Shown: positions 17,401 through 25,423, counted from the first letter of the stretch. The stretch: 64,000 bases of DNA from Rossellomorea vietnamensis (GCF_025398035.1 NZ_CP104558.1:3296001-3360000); one strand, 5' to 3'. Notes: a model not told the origin generated them from the letters alone. A program made the numbers and translations.

Positions 17401-17561
17401 CGGTTGAAGGGAATCCTGTCGTCCTGACTCATCCGAAAGAGGCACAGTTTACAACGATGGATACCCTTGCGATGTTCGCTCCCGTTACGGATCAGTATTA
17501 TATCCTCGGTGGAGAGGGAGCCATCTCGGATTCTGTGATTGAATCACTTTTAGCCCAATAA
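14499..17561 (+). CDS. Secreted subtilisin-like S8 protease with three CWB2 repeats
   Basis: A 1020-residue exported protein; the ATG at 14499 follows AAGTGGAGG (an in-frame GTG at 14487 overlaps that site). After a signal peptide (to about residue 30) comes a PPC-like segment, a helical region, and a propeptide-like stretch around residues 325-405 (RLIVKLKDKKAA). The peptidase S8 triad is intact: Asp in AVVDTGVDH (about 447), His in DDHGHGTHVSG (about 480), Ser in MSGTSMATPHVA (about 633), with oxyanion Asn in AATGNDG. Three CWB2 repeats begin near residues 728, 828 and 921 (GSDRYET, GADRYET, GSDRYET). It should be a wall-displayed protease, flanked by its own terminator. It might process surface proteins or scavenge peptides. 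Confidence 0.92.
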   Translation: MKRKIRSLVALVFVFSLIFSQFSVKEAGAEESGVPNEEGTLTIGNPVDGEFAASETVHWYKVDPSEREIADYTHLRVKLQSESEVNVTIYSSLENAIDNRAFDRYMSYSYENEPAIIDFPISWVGPYYIKIESYGMEEEYAEFDEEMDDMVTPYTISYDGVTLPPSDEAIAEECPAELSTKERENGKSILRDLRTVRETVLAKTENGQDLSALYYKAAPFISSKMVFSKGLRDDVYRDLVQLKDLFADVATNGSASSYTITKEDQKAINDLYNHALESTPDFIQEKIASTAKNVGISNLTSKTVSSILAKAGLSPVKSAGEETRLIVKLKDKKAAATIQGKTKSMDVESVSPLKSKDAFFSNMYVVEGKASAASVQAASKEISQLDEVEFVEPVQQYKALSTDAQYPYQWSLDNKGDNGGTPDADIQYEELQELLKDKTLKDTVIAVVDTGVDHTLADLSNVVLKEDGYNFVGRNSDAMDDHGHGTHVSGIIAAEANNHYSMAGINPHAKILPVKVLDASGSGDTEQIAYGIKYAVDHGAQVINLSLGGSYSRVIEYALKYAHDHGVTVVAATGNDGMEGISYPGSSKYVVSVGATNNMDLVSDYSNFGNGIDLVAPGTDIPSLVPDGNVTYMSGTSMATPHVAAVAGLLLSQDAGLTPAQVERVLTRTALDISFSEEDNPGDGYYYEDEYPYPAEMVLPGYDTVSGWGRLDALGAVTGIAQANIGTERIFGSDRYETAVKISSKGWEQSDVAVIATGRNYPDALSATPLAYHHQAPLLLTNTTTLPKSVKDELKRLKVKKVILVGGKSVISANVEKEVKDLGIKTVSRISGADRYETSVKIAEQLGFTDRAVVATGQSFADALSIAPIAARLEMPILLTSKNGTPDSVQNYIEESMFEQFYVIGGESVIPEMVAEEFMNYERLSGSDRYETNSSIISYFAGELNITTPFIATGKNYPDALAGSALAAVEGNPVVLTHPKEAQFTTMDTLAMFAPVTDQYYILGGEGAISDSVIESLLAQ

Positions 17562-17569
17562 AAATAGTC

Positions 17570-17612
17570 ATCCTCCATTTGATATCTTATGTATCAAATG
17601 GAGGATTTTTTT
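17570..17612 (+). terminator. Rho-independent terminator
   Basis: ATCCTCCATTTGATA pairs perfectly with TATCAAATGGAGGAT, followed by seven T. Confidence 0.88.
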
Positions 17613-17795
17613 GCAGGTAAAAGCATTTTTTCGACACTATCTCCCAGGAAATAATCCATTTCCTCAAATTATGAGATTTTTCTTAAAAATATACAAATAT
17701 AAATGGAAATATTCTGGGATTGGTATATAATAGTAATAAAGTCTCATATCCAAGAAAAATCTGATAATAGAGGCTTATATAAAAAGGGAAAAAGG

Positions 17796-18356
17796 ATGGT
17801 GTTTGATTTGAAAGGTTTTAAAGAAATGGTTACTCGAAGGACTGTGGCAATTTGCCCGGCGTATGATGGGGTTCATCAGTCAGTGGTCCATGACTTCGGT
17901 GGTAGAAAGGCATTCAGCGAAAAAACCGCAATGGAAATTCTGGATGAATCTTGCATGACTTACAGGTCCACGTACGATGGAAGGATCAAAGCCGTGCGGC
18001 ATGCATTCGACTACCTTAGAAAAACACCTCTCATGATCTGCCCGCAGCAATACATCTATGCGATACCCACCAAGGCCCCTACCGATTATGATTGCATATG
18101 GCTGTTCTGCCAGCATATCGAATTCACCTCCACCAGAGAAGGAAAAACCTATGTGCATTTCACCAACGGAGAGCAGCTTGAAATCAACTGTTCAGAAAGT
18201 GTCATCACCAGACAGAGGGAGAGAGCAGCCATCACCATGACCCACTTCTCAACCATCCCAACCATCTCATCCATGAACCGCAACGAAACCGGACTCCATC
18301 TGCCAGGGTTCCACTCACCCCATCACAACCTGGACGAACTCGGCCCCCAACTTTGA
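17796..18356 (+). CDS. ComK-family competence transcription factor
   Basis: A 186-residue ComK-like protein, close to the 192 residues of B. subtilis ComK. I start it at the ATG at 17796 (AAAGGG upstream); the frame is open further upstream without a good site. The central part lines up with ComK by memory: DESCMTYRSTYDGRIKAV against the DRSC...YAGRK segment, then the KTPLMICP and VHFTNGEQLEI stretches. The promoter region contains TATATAATAG and A/T tracts that could hold K-boxes (AAAA-N5-TTTT), and a Spo0A-type box lies at about 17628-17637. ComK activates late competence genes as a dimer pair; whether this copy is the main ComK or a paralogue cannot be told from one window. Confidence 0.8.
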   Translation: MVFDLKGFKEMVTRRTVAICPAYDGVHQSVVHDFGGRKAFSEKTAMEILDESCMTYRSTYDGRIKAVRHAFDYLRKTPLMICPQQYIYAIPTKAPTDYDCIWLFCQHIEFTSTREGKTYVHFTNGEQLEINCSESVITRQRERAAITMTHFSTIPTISSMNRNETGLHLPGFHSPHHNLDELGPQL

Positions 18357-18368
18357 GGGACGGACCTT
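18354..18368 (+). repeat. Dispersed GAGGGACGGACC repeat, single copy
   Basis: TGAGGGACGGACCTT starts at the TGA stop of the ComK-like gene, the same placement as at 14311. Confidence 0.6.
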
Positions 18369-18402
18369 TAAAAGGGAACAAACAATCGAATATCAAAAAA
18401 AC

Positions 18403-18435
18403 AGGAGTAGGGAATGTATTCCAACTCCTATTTGT
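18403..18435 (+). terminator. Probable terminator after the ComK-like gene
   Basis: AGGAGTAGGGAAT can pair with ATTCCAACTCCT (one bulge), followed by an interrupted T-rich tail. Confidence 0.6.
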
Positions 18436-18527
18436 CGTTTTTCTATTAAAATAGAAAACTTCCCCACTATTCCCATCAAAAACAATGGTCTATTCTAAAA
18501 TTTAATTTCATATAATACAAAATGTAA

Positions 18528-18579
18528 TTGAAATATTATTTTAAAAACGAGTATAATAAAGGTAATGAAAACGCATACA
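18528..18579 (+). promoter_or_regulatory. murQ promoter with CcpA cre box
   Basis: TTGAAA (18528-18533), 18 bases, TATAAT (18552-18557). ATGAAAACGCATACA at 18565-18579 fits the cre consensus WTGNAANCGNWNNCW at every fixed position and lies at about +1 to +15, where CcpA acts as a repressor. This implies catabolite repression of MurNAc recycling. Confidence 0.78.
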
Positions 18580-18600
18580 GATTTCTGGGAGGAATGACTT

Positions 18601-19503
18601 GTGAAAGAAGATAATGTTTTTGAATTATCAACAGAGAAGGTGAATCAGAATACGCTCGGGATCGATACAGCGAGTACCGGCGAGATTCTTCACATGATGA
18701 ACGAGGAAGATCAGAAGGTGGCGGAAGCCGTCCGGCTCGTCATCCCACAAATAGAGGAAGTCGTCGATAAGGTCGTGACATCGATCTCACAAGGCGGAAG
18801 ATTGATCTATATGGGAGCCGGCACCAGCGGCAGGCTGGGTGTCCTGGATGCGGTGGAATGCCCTCCGACGTTCAGCGTGGACAGTGATGTCGTCGTCGGA
18901 TTGATTGCCGGCGGTGAGAAGGCATTCGTGAAGGCGGTGGAAGGAGCCGAGGATGATGAGGGATTAGGAGTGTCCGACCTGAAAGAATTCGGACTGACTC
19001 CTCTGGATACCGTTGTCGGAATAGCGGCAAGCGGGCGTACCCCTTATGTCATCGGTGGCCTGAAATATGCACGGGAAGTAGGCGCGACGGCAGTGGCTCT
19101 TTCCTGTAATACTGGCTCGAAAATCTCTGCCGAAGCAGAGCTTGCCATCGAAGTGGATGCAGGTCCCGAAGCACTGACGGGGTCCACACGGTTAAAGGCG
19201 GGTACGGCTCAGAAAATGGTCCTGAATATGATCTCCACAGCAAGCATGATCAAGCTTGGGAAAGCCTACGGAAACCTGATGGTGGATGTGAATATCAGTA
19301 ACTACAAGCTTGAGCAGCGGGCGATCGGCATCATCGAGAGCATCACGGGGGCTGATAAAGAAACGGCCGCAGCGACATTGAAGAAGGCGAATAATGAAGT
19401 GAAACCTTCGATTGTGATGATTACTCTCGGCTGCGGATATGAAGAAGCGAAGAACCGCCTGGAAGATGCCAACGGATATGTCCGTCTGGCCATAGAAAAA
19501 TAG
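18601..19503 (+). CDS. murQ: N-acetylmuramic acid 6-phosphate etherase
   Basis: A 300-residue SIS-domain lyase that removes the D-lactyl ether of MurNAc-6-phosphate, giving GlcNAc-6-phosphate and D-lactate. The GTG start follows GGGAGGA by 7 bases. The signature IYMGAGTSGRLGVLDAVECPPTF and GSTRLKAGTAQKMVLNMIST are near-invariant in MurQ. Length is normal. It heads an operon with a PTS permease and MupG that together take up and split MurNAc-GlcNAc from peptidoglycan turnover; the operon carries a cre box. No MurR (RpiR-type) regulator lies next to it. Confidence 0.95.
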   Translation: MKEDNVFELSTEKVNQNTLGIDTASTGEILHMMNEEDQKVAEAVRLVIPQIEEVVDKVVTSISQGGRLIYMGAGTSGRLGVLDAVECPPTFSVDSDVVVGLIAGGEKAFVKAVEGAEDDEGLGVSDLKEFGLTPLDTVVGIAASGRTPYVIGGLKYAREVGATAVALSCNTGSKISAEAELAIEVDAGPEALTGSTRLKAGTAQKMVLNMISTASMIKLGKAYGNLMVDVNISNYKLEQRAIGIIESITGADKETAAATLKKANNEVKPSIVMITLGCGYEEAKNRLEDANGYVRLAIEK

Positions 19504-19570
19504 TCTTATCGTATAGGGGTACCTGTCCATATCCGTTCATAGAAATAGAATGGGAGGGGCCATCAATAGA

Positions 19571-20956
19571 GTGAAAGAACGAAAGGGGAAGGTGAAATTG
19601 ACGAATAAAGAACTGGCTGGAGTCTTATTGGAACGGTTTGGCGGTGCTGATAATATCGCAAGCTATGAACATTGCATGACGAGATTAAGAGTGAAAGTGT
19701 ACAACGAAGATCTCATTCAGAAAGCAGAAATCAAAAAAACCGAGGGTGTCCTTGGGTTCGTGGAAGATGAAACGTATCAGGTCATCCTGGGACCGGGGAA
19801 GGTCAATAAGGTGACGGAAGAATTCGGGAAGCTCGTTGCCGCCACAAAAGGGGAACTTGACCTGAAGGCACGGGCAGCAGAACAAAAGGCCGACCTGAAG
19901 AAAAAGAACGCGACCCCATTCAAGCTGCTTCTCAGACGCGTGGCGAATATCTTCATTCCCCTGATTCCTGCGCTGATTGCGTCAGGATTGATCACAGGGT
20001 TCACGAAGTTCTTCGTACAGGCAGGCTGGCTGAGCGGGGAATCCCAGCTTGTCATGATGCTTTCCATCATCGGAAGTGGATTATTCGGCTACCTCGGTAT
20101 CCTTGTCGGGATGAATGCGGCGAAGGAATTCGGAGGCTCGGCGGCACTCGGTGGCTTGGCCGGGATTCTGATCATCAATCCCGCCATTGGTGATGTGACG
20201 CTATTTGGAGAAAACTTATTGCCTGGCCGTGGCGGATTGATCGGTGTCTTGATTGCTGCCATCTTTATGGCTTTTGTAGAAAAGAATGTTCGTAAGGTCA
20301 TCCCGCAGGCGATCGATATCATTGTGACGCCTACGATTGCGTTACTCGTTACAGGCTTATTGACGTACACGGTATTTATGCCGGTCGGCGGATTTATTTC
20401 AGACATTATTACAAATGGCCTTCTTTCTCTTATTGATATGGGCGGCCTTGTTGCCGGATTCGTCCTTGGCGCAACCTTCCTGCCACTCGTGGTGACAGGC
20501 TTGCATCAAGGATTGACACCGGTGCATTTGGAACTGATCAACACAATCGGGGACGATCCGTTATTACCGATCCTGGCCATGGGTGGAGCCGGTCAGGTCG
20601 GGGCGGCGTTCGCCATCTTCATGAAAACGAAAAAGAAGAAGCTGAAGCGGGCAATCGGAGGGGCGCTGCCTGCGGGGATGCTTGGAATCGGTGAGCCACT
20701 GATTTTTGGTGTCACCCTTCCTTTAGGCCGACCGTTCCTGACGGCTTGTTTAGGAGCAGGCTTCGGTGGGGCATTCCAGGCGTACTTTGATGTGGCGACG
20801 TTCGCCATCGGGGTATCCGGTCTGCCGTTGATCTTCCTGGTCAACGCAGGGGAGATTCTCTACTATACTCTTGGACTATTGATTGCCTATGCGGCAGGAT
20901 TTGCTTTGACATACCTGTTCGGGTTCAAGGATGAAATGGCGAGTGAGTTTGAATGA
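19571..20956 (+). CDS. murP: MurNAc / MurNAc-GlcNAc-type PTS permease, EIIBC
   Basis: About 461 residues: an N-terminal EIIB domain with the phosphorylated Cys in SYEHCMTRLRVKV, a linker, and an EIIC domain with ten or so membrane helices (RRVANIFIPLIPALIASGL at its start). No EIIA domain is present, as usual for MurP, which borrows EIIA-Glc. The start is uncertain: GTG at 19571 follows GGGAGGGG by 11 bases, but TTG at 19598 with AAAGGGG 9 bases upstream gives M-T-N-K-E-L-A, a common beginning for the family. It phosphorylates its sugar at C6 on entry and supplies MurQ and MupG. Its stop overlaps the next start by 4 bases. Confidence 0.88.
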   Translation: MKERKGKVKLTNKELAGVLLERFGGADNIASYEHCMTRLRVKVYNEDLIQKAEIKKTEGVLGFVEDETYQVILGPGKVNKVTEEFGKLVAATKGELDLKARAAEQKADLKKKNATPFKLLLRRVANIFIPLIPALIASGLITGFTKFFVQAGWLSGESQLVMMLSIIGSGLFGYLGILVGMNAAKEFGGSAALGGLAGILIINPAIGDVTLFGENLLPGRGGLIGVLIAAIFMAFVEKNVRKVIPQAIDIIVTPTIALLVTGLLTYTVFMPVGGFISDIITNGLLSLIDMGGLVAGFVLGATFLPLVVTGLHQGLTPVHLELINTIGDDPLLPILAMGGAGQVGAAFAIFMKTKKKKLKRAIGGALPAGMLGIGEPLIFGVTLPLGRPFLTACLGAGFGGAFQAYFDVATFAIGVSGLPLIFLVNAGEILYYTLGLLIAYAAGFALTYLFGFKDEMASEFE

Positions 20957-21975
20957 TCGGAATATCCGTCTATGTGTCTGATGAAGACGCGGAAGAGCGA
21001 ATCCTCCGCGCTTCTTCATCGGGTGTCAAACTCGCCTTTACCTCCCTTCATATTCCTGAAGAATCAGGTATCAGCCCCAAGCGGGTGAGGGATCTCCTCT
21101 CCCTTTTTAAAAGGGAAGGGTTCCGGGTATTTGCCGATGTCTCGAAAAAGACACCTGCCATGTTAGGGCTTCATCATTTTGAAGAGGTGAAGGAACTGGG
21201 CGTCACGTCCCTGAGACTGGACGATGGATTCACGACGGATGAAATGCTCCAGTTATCCCGTCAGTTTCGGATCGCTATTAATGCGAGTACCGTTGGAAAA
21301 AAAGAACTTCAGGGTTGGATTGAAAGCGGGCTAGCAACAGAAAACATGATTGCCTGGCATAACTTTTATCCTAAACCGGAAACGGGCCTGGATGAGGAGT
21401 ATTTTCTGGGGCAGCAAAACCTTTATGATACGCTCGGTATTCCCGTCTATGCGTTCATACCAGGGGATGAAAAGAAGCGGGGGCCTCTACATCTGGGCCT
21501 TCCCACTTTGGAAGACCATCGCGATCAAAGCCCTTATATCAGCGCTGTACAATTGAAGCGGTGGGGCGTAACGGGTGTCTTCGTTGGCGATCCGGGCTGT
21601 TCTGAGCAACTGCTTGGGAAACTGGTACGCTTTGATCAGGAAGAGGTCATCGAGCTCTCTTACAGTGGAAGCGGGGAAATCGAAGGGGAGTACCAGCTTC
21701 GGCCGGATCCGGGCCGGGATGTGTTTCGGTTATTGGATACAAGGACGGAAAGCGGGATTCCTCCACAACATACCGGGGAGAGACCAAGAGGGACGATTAC
21801 ACAGGATAATGATCTGTATGGGCGGTATAGAGGGGAAATACAGATTGTTCGACGAAACTTACAAAGTGACCCTAAAGTGAATGTTATAGGTAGAATTTGT
21901 ACTGAGCACTTGAATCTTTTAGAGTTGTTTGAGTCAGGCCAAAGAATCGAGATGAAAGGGAACTTCATACATTGA
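20953..21975 (+). CDS. mupG: 6-phospho-N-acetylmuramidase, DUF871/MupG family
   Basis: A 340-residue TIM-barrel protein of the DUF871 family; its N-terminus (MIGISVYVS) and the NASTVGKKEL, WHNFYPKPETGLDEEYF and PFTRP-like C-terminal regions mark it out. In Staphylococcus aureus MupG hydrolyses MurNAc-6-phosphate-GlcNAc made by MurP, releasing MurNAc-6-phosphate for MurQ. Here it overlaps murP by an ATGA, giving the order murQ-murP-mupG, a permuted version of the staphylococcal operon. It should act in the cytoplasm. The gene ends inside a terminator stem. Confidence 0.88.
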   Translation: MIGISVYVSDEDAEERILRASSSGVKLAFTSLHIPEESGISPKRVRDLLSLFKREGFRVFADVSKKTPAMLGLHHFEEVKELGVTSLRLDDGFTTDEMLQLSRQFRIAINASTVGKKELQGWIESGLATENMIAWHNFYPKPETGLDEEYFLGQQNLYDTLGIPVYAFIPGDEKKRGPLHLGLPTLEDHRDQSPYISAVQLKRWGVTGVFVGDPGCSEQLLGKLVRFDQEEVIELSYSGSGEIEGEYQLRPDPGRDVFRLLDTRTESGIPPQHTGERPRGTITQDNDLYGRYRGEIQIVRRNLQSDPKVNVIGRICTEHLNLLELFESGQRIEMKGNFIH

Positions 21976-21987
21976 AGTTCCTTTTTT
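21957..21987 (+). terminator. Rho-independent terminator of mur operon
   Basis: GGAACTTCA pairs with TGAAGTTCC across a short loop, followed by seven T. The left arm lies inside the last codons of mupG. Confidence 0.85.
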
Positions 21988-22506
21988 TATTTGAATTAGA
22001 GAAAATACAATCAATCAATTATCCTCATATATATCTTCTTCTGTTCGTTATAATAAAAATGATCACCTTAATTGAGAAATTTGTCGATAAGTATTTTCTT
22101 TTAAATGATAGATTATTCTGATATTGGTCTTATAATGTAAATATAAGTATATTGATTTATTTAAATTTAATTAGAATAAAGGGGGATTTCCTTTTGCCGA
22201 GTTATTGTATGAAAGAGATTTGGACTCCATTAAAGATAATTGGGATAAAGATTTTTAGATCAGAAGAAAACAGTATCTTTATAAAAGTTTTCCGAAAACC
22301 AAGGAAACGTATTTTCTAAAACCAATATTATTAATACTTCTAAAAGCCCTCTCCATCTCTAGCACTATTTCAAATACTGAACCTCCCAGCTCTCATTAAT
22401 AAACATAATCATTAATTCGTTTCACCCGTTGAATTCCTCTCACGCAAATTTACATTTCTGCATAGCAACAAGGCACTACATAATAAATAGTATAGGAGTT
22501 GAGGTA
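21988..22506. other. A/T-rich intergenic region with a Spo0A-like box
   Basis: About 520 bases. TTTGTCGATA lies at 22080-22089, the same variant as upstream of the other CWB2 gene at 3365. A 41-codon frame at 22194-22319 is described separately. Nothing else is recognised. Confidence 0.4.
22194..22319 (+). CDS. Possible small peptide, uncertain
   Basis: TTG-initiated 41-residue frame rich in Lys, Ile and aromatic residues, preceded by AAAGGGGGAT 7 bases upstream. That strong ribosome binding site in otherwise empty DNA is the only support; no family is recognised and no clear terminator follows. Confidence 0.22.
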   Translation: MPSYCMKEIWTPLKIIGIKIFRSEENSIFIKVFRKPRKRIF

Positions 22507-23973
22507 ATGAAGAAAATCTGCACCGGCTTATGTGTGTTTCTACTTATCTTCAGTTTCAGTATCACTCCAACACTTGCTGCCGTTCCATTCGATCCATCAT
22601 CCATCAAAAAAGAAATTTTCTCAGTTTCAAAGCAACAATCTTCCAAGGCAATCAATGATTCAATCCCTCATGGACTTAAGGAAAAGATGAGAGGATTGAA
22701 GAAGGTGGAAGATATGAAATTGATGGGGGATATATATGAACAGGAACCTAATGATGCCCCTCATCAGGCTGACGCTATCAATCTTGACGATATTGTATTC
22801 GGAACCTTCTGGTGGGAGGAAGACTTGGACTTTTACAGCTTGAATATGGATGAAACTCAAGATACGTATATTTACGGAACCACATTGACGCCCCTCAATG
22901 ACCTTGGATATTTGCTTTTCAGTCCGGAAGGAGAGGCGATTTATCCGGATGAGTTGCTCCAGGAGGGAAGTGAAAAGCTCCTGATCTATTATTCATTACC
23001 TCCTGGTTCGTATTATCTGGTAGCCACTGATCTAAACATGTTTGGTGGAGACGGAGTGTATGGTCTTACCGCTTTTACTGGTGAAGAAACCACAGATAAT
23101 GTGTATCGGATATACGGGAACGACCGGTACGAAACGGCGATTGAAATTTCAAAGGCAGGTTGGCCGGATGGTTCAGATACGGTTGTATTGGCAAGAGACA
23201 CCACATTTCCTGACGCCTTGGCAGGTGCCCCCTTCGCTTATCAGGAAGATGCGCCGATTCTATTAAATCCAAAGACCAGCTTAAATAATAAAGTGAAAGA
23301 ACGAATAAAAGAATTAGGGGCTAAGAAAGTGGTCATTTTAGGAGGGGAAGGGGCCATATCCGGTGAAGTTGCCAAGGAACTGAAGAAAAACGGCTTGGAT
23401 GTACAGCGGATCGGAGGGAAAACAAGATATGAAACGGCAGCAAACATCGCCAAACAATTGGGCGATTACAACCAGGCCGTCATTGCCTATGGCGGTAACT
23501 TCCCGGACGCCTTATCCATCGCCCCGTATGCTGCATCCAATGGGATTCCGATCCTTTTGAGCCCTAAACAGGAATTAGCGAGTGAAACGAAGGAAGCCCT
23601 GAAGTCTGTTACGGATACGATTATAGTGGGAGGGAAGGGAGTCATCTCAGAGCAGGTGGAAAAACAACTTGCCAAAAAGAATCCTACTCGCCTTTCAGGT
23701 AAAGACCGTTATGAAACATCGGTCAACATCGCCACTCAGCTTCAAATTCCGGGGGATATCATTACAGTTGCAACAGGAGAAAATTTTGCAGATGCCCTAA
23801 CAGGATCCGTGCTTGCAGCAAAATACTATGAGCCTATCATTCTGGTTCAGAAAAATAAAGTGCCAGCACCGGTAAGGACGTATATTTCAGATAATAGAAC
23901 CTGGTATTACACCGTACTTGGCGGAGAAGGGGCCATTTCTCAACAAGTGGTGGAAGAGCTGAGCGGCATGTAA
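22507..23973 (+). CDS. Secreted PPC-domain protein with three CWB2 repeats
   Basis: A 488-residue exported protein. The ATG at 22507 is chosen for its AGGAG plus GAGG upstream and for the signal peptide that begins there (MKKICTGLCVFLLIFSFS, cleavage near TLAA); the longer frame from 22429 would bury it. Residues about 78-185 form a PPC-like beta-sandwich (EQEPNDAPHQADAI...DLDFYSLNM), a domain often attached to secreted peptidases. Three CWB2 repeats start near residues 200, 301 and 394 (GNDRYETA, GGKTRYETA, GKDRYETS). No catalytic domain is present, so this may be a structural or adaptor surface protein. It is monocistronic, with a Spo0A-like box far upstream. Confidence 0.87.
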   Translation: MKKICTGLCVFLLIFSFSITPTLAAVPFDPSSIKKEIFSVSKQQSSKAINDSIPHGLKEKMRGLKKVEDMKLMGDIYEQEPNDAPHQADAINLDDIVFGTFWWEEDLDFYSLNMDETQDTYIYGTTLTPLNDLGYLLFSPEGEAIYPDELLQEGSEKLLIYYSLPPGSYYLVATDLNMFGGDGVYGLTAFTGEETTDNVYRIYGNDRYETAIEISKAGWPDGSDTVVLARDTTFPDALAGAPFAYQEDAPILLNPKTSLNNKVKERIKELGAKKVVILGGEGAISGEVAKELKKNGLDVQRIGGKTRYETAANIAKQLGDYNQAVIAYGGNFPDALSIAPYAASNGIPILLSPKQELASETKEALKSVTDTIIVGGKGVISEQVEKQLAKKNPTRLSGKDRYETSVNIATQLQIPGDIITVATGENFADALTGSVLAAKYYEPIILVQKNKVPAPVRTYISDNRTWYYTVLGGEGAISQQVVEELSGM

Positions 23974-23988
23974 TGTTCATATTTGTGA

Positions 23989-24028
23989 AGACGAAAGGTC
24001 ACCCCAGGGGTGGCCTTTCGTCTTTCTC
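23989..24028 (+). terminator. Rho-independent terminator
   Basis: AGACGAAAGGTCACCCC pairs with GGGGTGGCCTTTCGTCT, followed by TTCTC. The tail is poor but the stem is long. Confidence 0.75.
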
Positions 24029-24117
24029 AATTCAACGATTGAAACGATCCAACCTGAATAAAATACCAAATGATTGTCATCCTGCCCCTGATTTTCTGTT
24101 ATGATATTATCAACGAA

Positions 24118-24129
24118 TATTTCGACAAT
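24118..24129 (-). promoter_or_regulatory. Spo0A-box-like site upstream of the histidine kinase
   Basis: Plus-strand TATTTCGACAAT reads ATTGTCGAAATA on the other strand, matching TTGTCGAAA of the 0A box. It lies about 30 bases ahead of the kinase start and could place the kinase under feedback by Spo0A-P. Confidence 0.42.
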
Positions 24130-24155
24130 AACCGGAATGAAGGGAATGCCAATCA

Positions 24156-25277
24156 ATGACTAGTGCTTCAACCATGCTGATACAATACCTGGAGGATCAT
24201 TCAGACGAATTTCTACATAATTGGCGCAAAAGTATCGTCATTTCAGATAATGATATATATAAAGAAGAAGTATTGAACAATGGTGTGAAGATGTTTCAAT
24301 TAGTGAAGCGTGCGATTGTGAAGCCCCTCACGGAAGAAGAAATCACCACACTTGCCAACAAGACGGCCCAGGAACGGGTCAATGCCAACGTAAATATAAG
24401 TGAATTTGTATACAACGTGAATATAGGAAAGAGCACCATCATCAAATGGGTAAGTAATTCTGGGATCGAACTGCGGGAATTGCAGCCCTTGATCGAAGAT
24501 ATCAATTCGTTATTTGACCGCTTTTCCTATCTGGCTGTCAGAAAATATACAGAAATCAAAGAGCAGGAGCTTCAAGAGAAGGAACTGTATATCGATCAAA
24601 CCCATAAGGAACGCTTAACGATCCTTGGTCAGATGAGCTCAAGCTTCGTTCATGAATTCCGAAACCCCCTGACCTCCATCATCGGTTTCACCAAGCTCCT
24701 GCAGAACGGCTATCCTGATCTTCCGTACCTCGATATCATGCAGCATGAGCTCGAGCAATTGAATTACCGCATCTCCCAATTCCTCCACGTATCGAGAAAA
24801 GACCTGATCGATAGTACAAGGGAAGAAATCATCCTGACCGATCACCTGGAAGAAACCATCGAGTTCCTGTACCCGAGCCTCCTTGATGGGGATGTTTCAA
24901 TCGATTTCCGATGTGAGGAAGATATCAAGGTGCTCGGAAACCGTGATGAGTTAAGACAGGTATTTCTCAACCTCATCATGAACTCCATCGACGCCCTTCA
25001 GGAAGTGGAAGGGCACAGGCAGATCAATGTCTCCTGTGATGTAAATGAGGGCAGGGCGAATCTCGTCATCTCCAACAATGGCCCTCAGATCAAAGAAGAG
25101 ACGATCGAAGCGATCTTTGAACCTTTTTACACGACGAAGGACCTCGGGACGGGGATCGGCCTTTATATTTGTAAAAAGCTCATTGAAAAGCACGGCGGGG
25201 ATATATACTGTCATTCGGATGATCAGTGGACTACGTTTACAATTGGGATTCCTGTAGAATCGAATATGGTCATCTGA
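24156..25277 (+). CDS. Sporulation-type sensor histidine kinase (HisK_N-like N-terminus)
   Basis: A 373-residue soluble kinase without membrane segments. The first 140 residues form an all-helical domain like the HisK_N domain of Bacillus kinases related to the sporulation phosphorelay. Next come the H-box SSFVHEFRNPLTSIIGFT (phospho-His about 166), the N-box LRQVFLNLIMNSIDAL, and the ATP-lid region EPFYTTKDLGTGIGLYICKK. The catalytic sequence resembles KinA-KinE kinases that phosphorylate Spo0F. No response regulator lies next to it, which fits an orphan phosphorelay kinase. A 0A-type box lies just upstream. The ribosome binding site (GAAGGGAA) is moderate. Confidence 0.87.
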   Translation: MTSASTMLIQYLEDHSDEFLHNWRKSIVISDNDIYKEEVLNNGVKMFQLVKRAIVKPLTEEEITTLANKTAQERVNANVNISEFVYNVNIGKSTIIKWVSNSGIELRELQPLIEDINSLFDRFSYLAVRKYTEIKEQELQEKELYIDQTHKERLTILGQMSSSFVHEFRNPLTSIIGFTKLLQNGYPDLPYLDIMQHELEQLNYRISQFLHVSRKDLIDSTREEIILTDHLEETIEFLYPSLLDGDVSIDFRCEEDIKVLGNRDELRQVFLNLIMNSIDALQEVEGHRQINVSCDVNEGRANLVISNNGPQIKEETIEAIFEPFYTTKDLGTGIGLYICKKLIEKHGGDIYCHSDDQWTTFTIGIPVESNMVI

Positions 25278-25285
25278 ACGGCTTG

Positions 25286-25329
25286 CCGGTGTCAGTTCCA
25301 AAACCTATTGGGATTGACACCGGTTTTTT
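25286..25329 (+). terminator. Rho-independent terminator
   Basis: CCGGTGTCA pairs with TGACACCGG, followed by six T. Confidence 0.85.
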
Positions 25330-25423
25330 GTATTTTTTTAGGGATTGATTTAGTGATTAATAGAATCTGAGTGATATAATTGGTGTAGGAAAATGGAATC
25401 ATTTGATAAGGGGGAGGCCAAGG

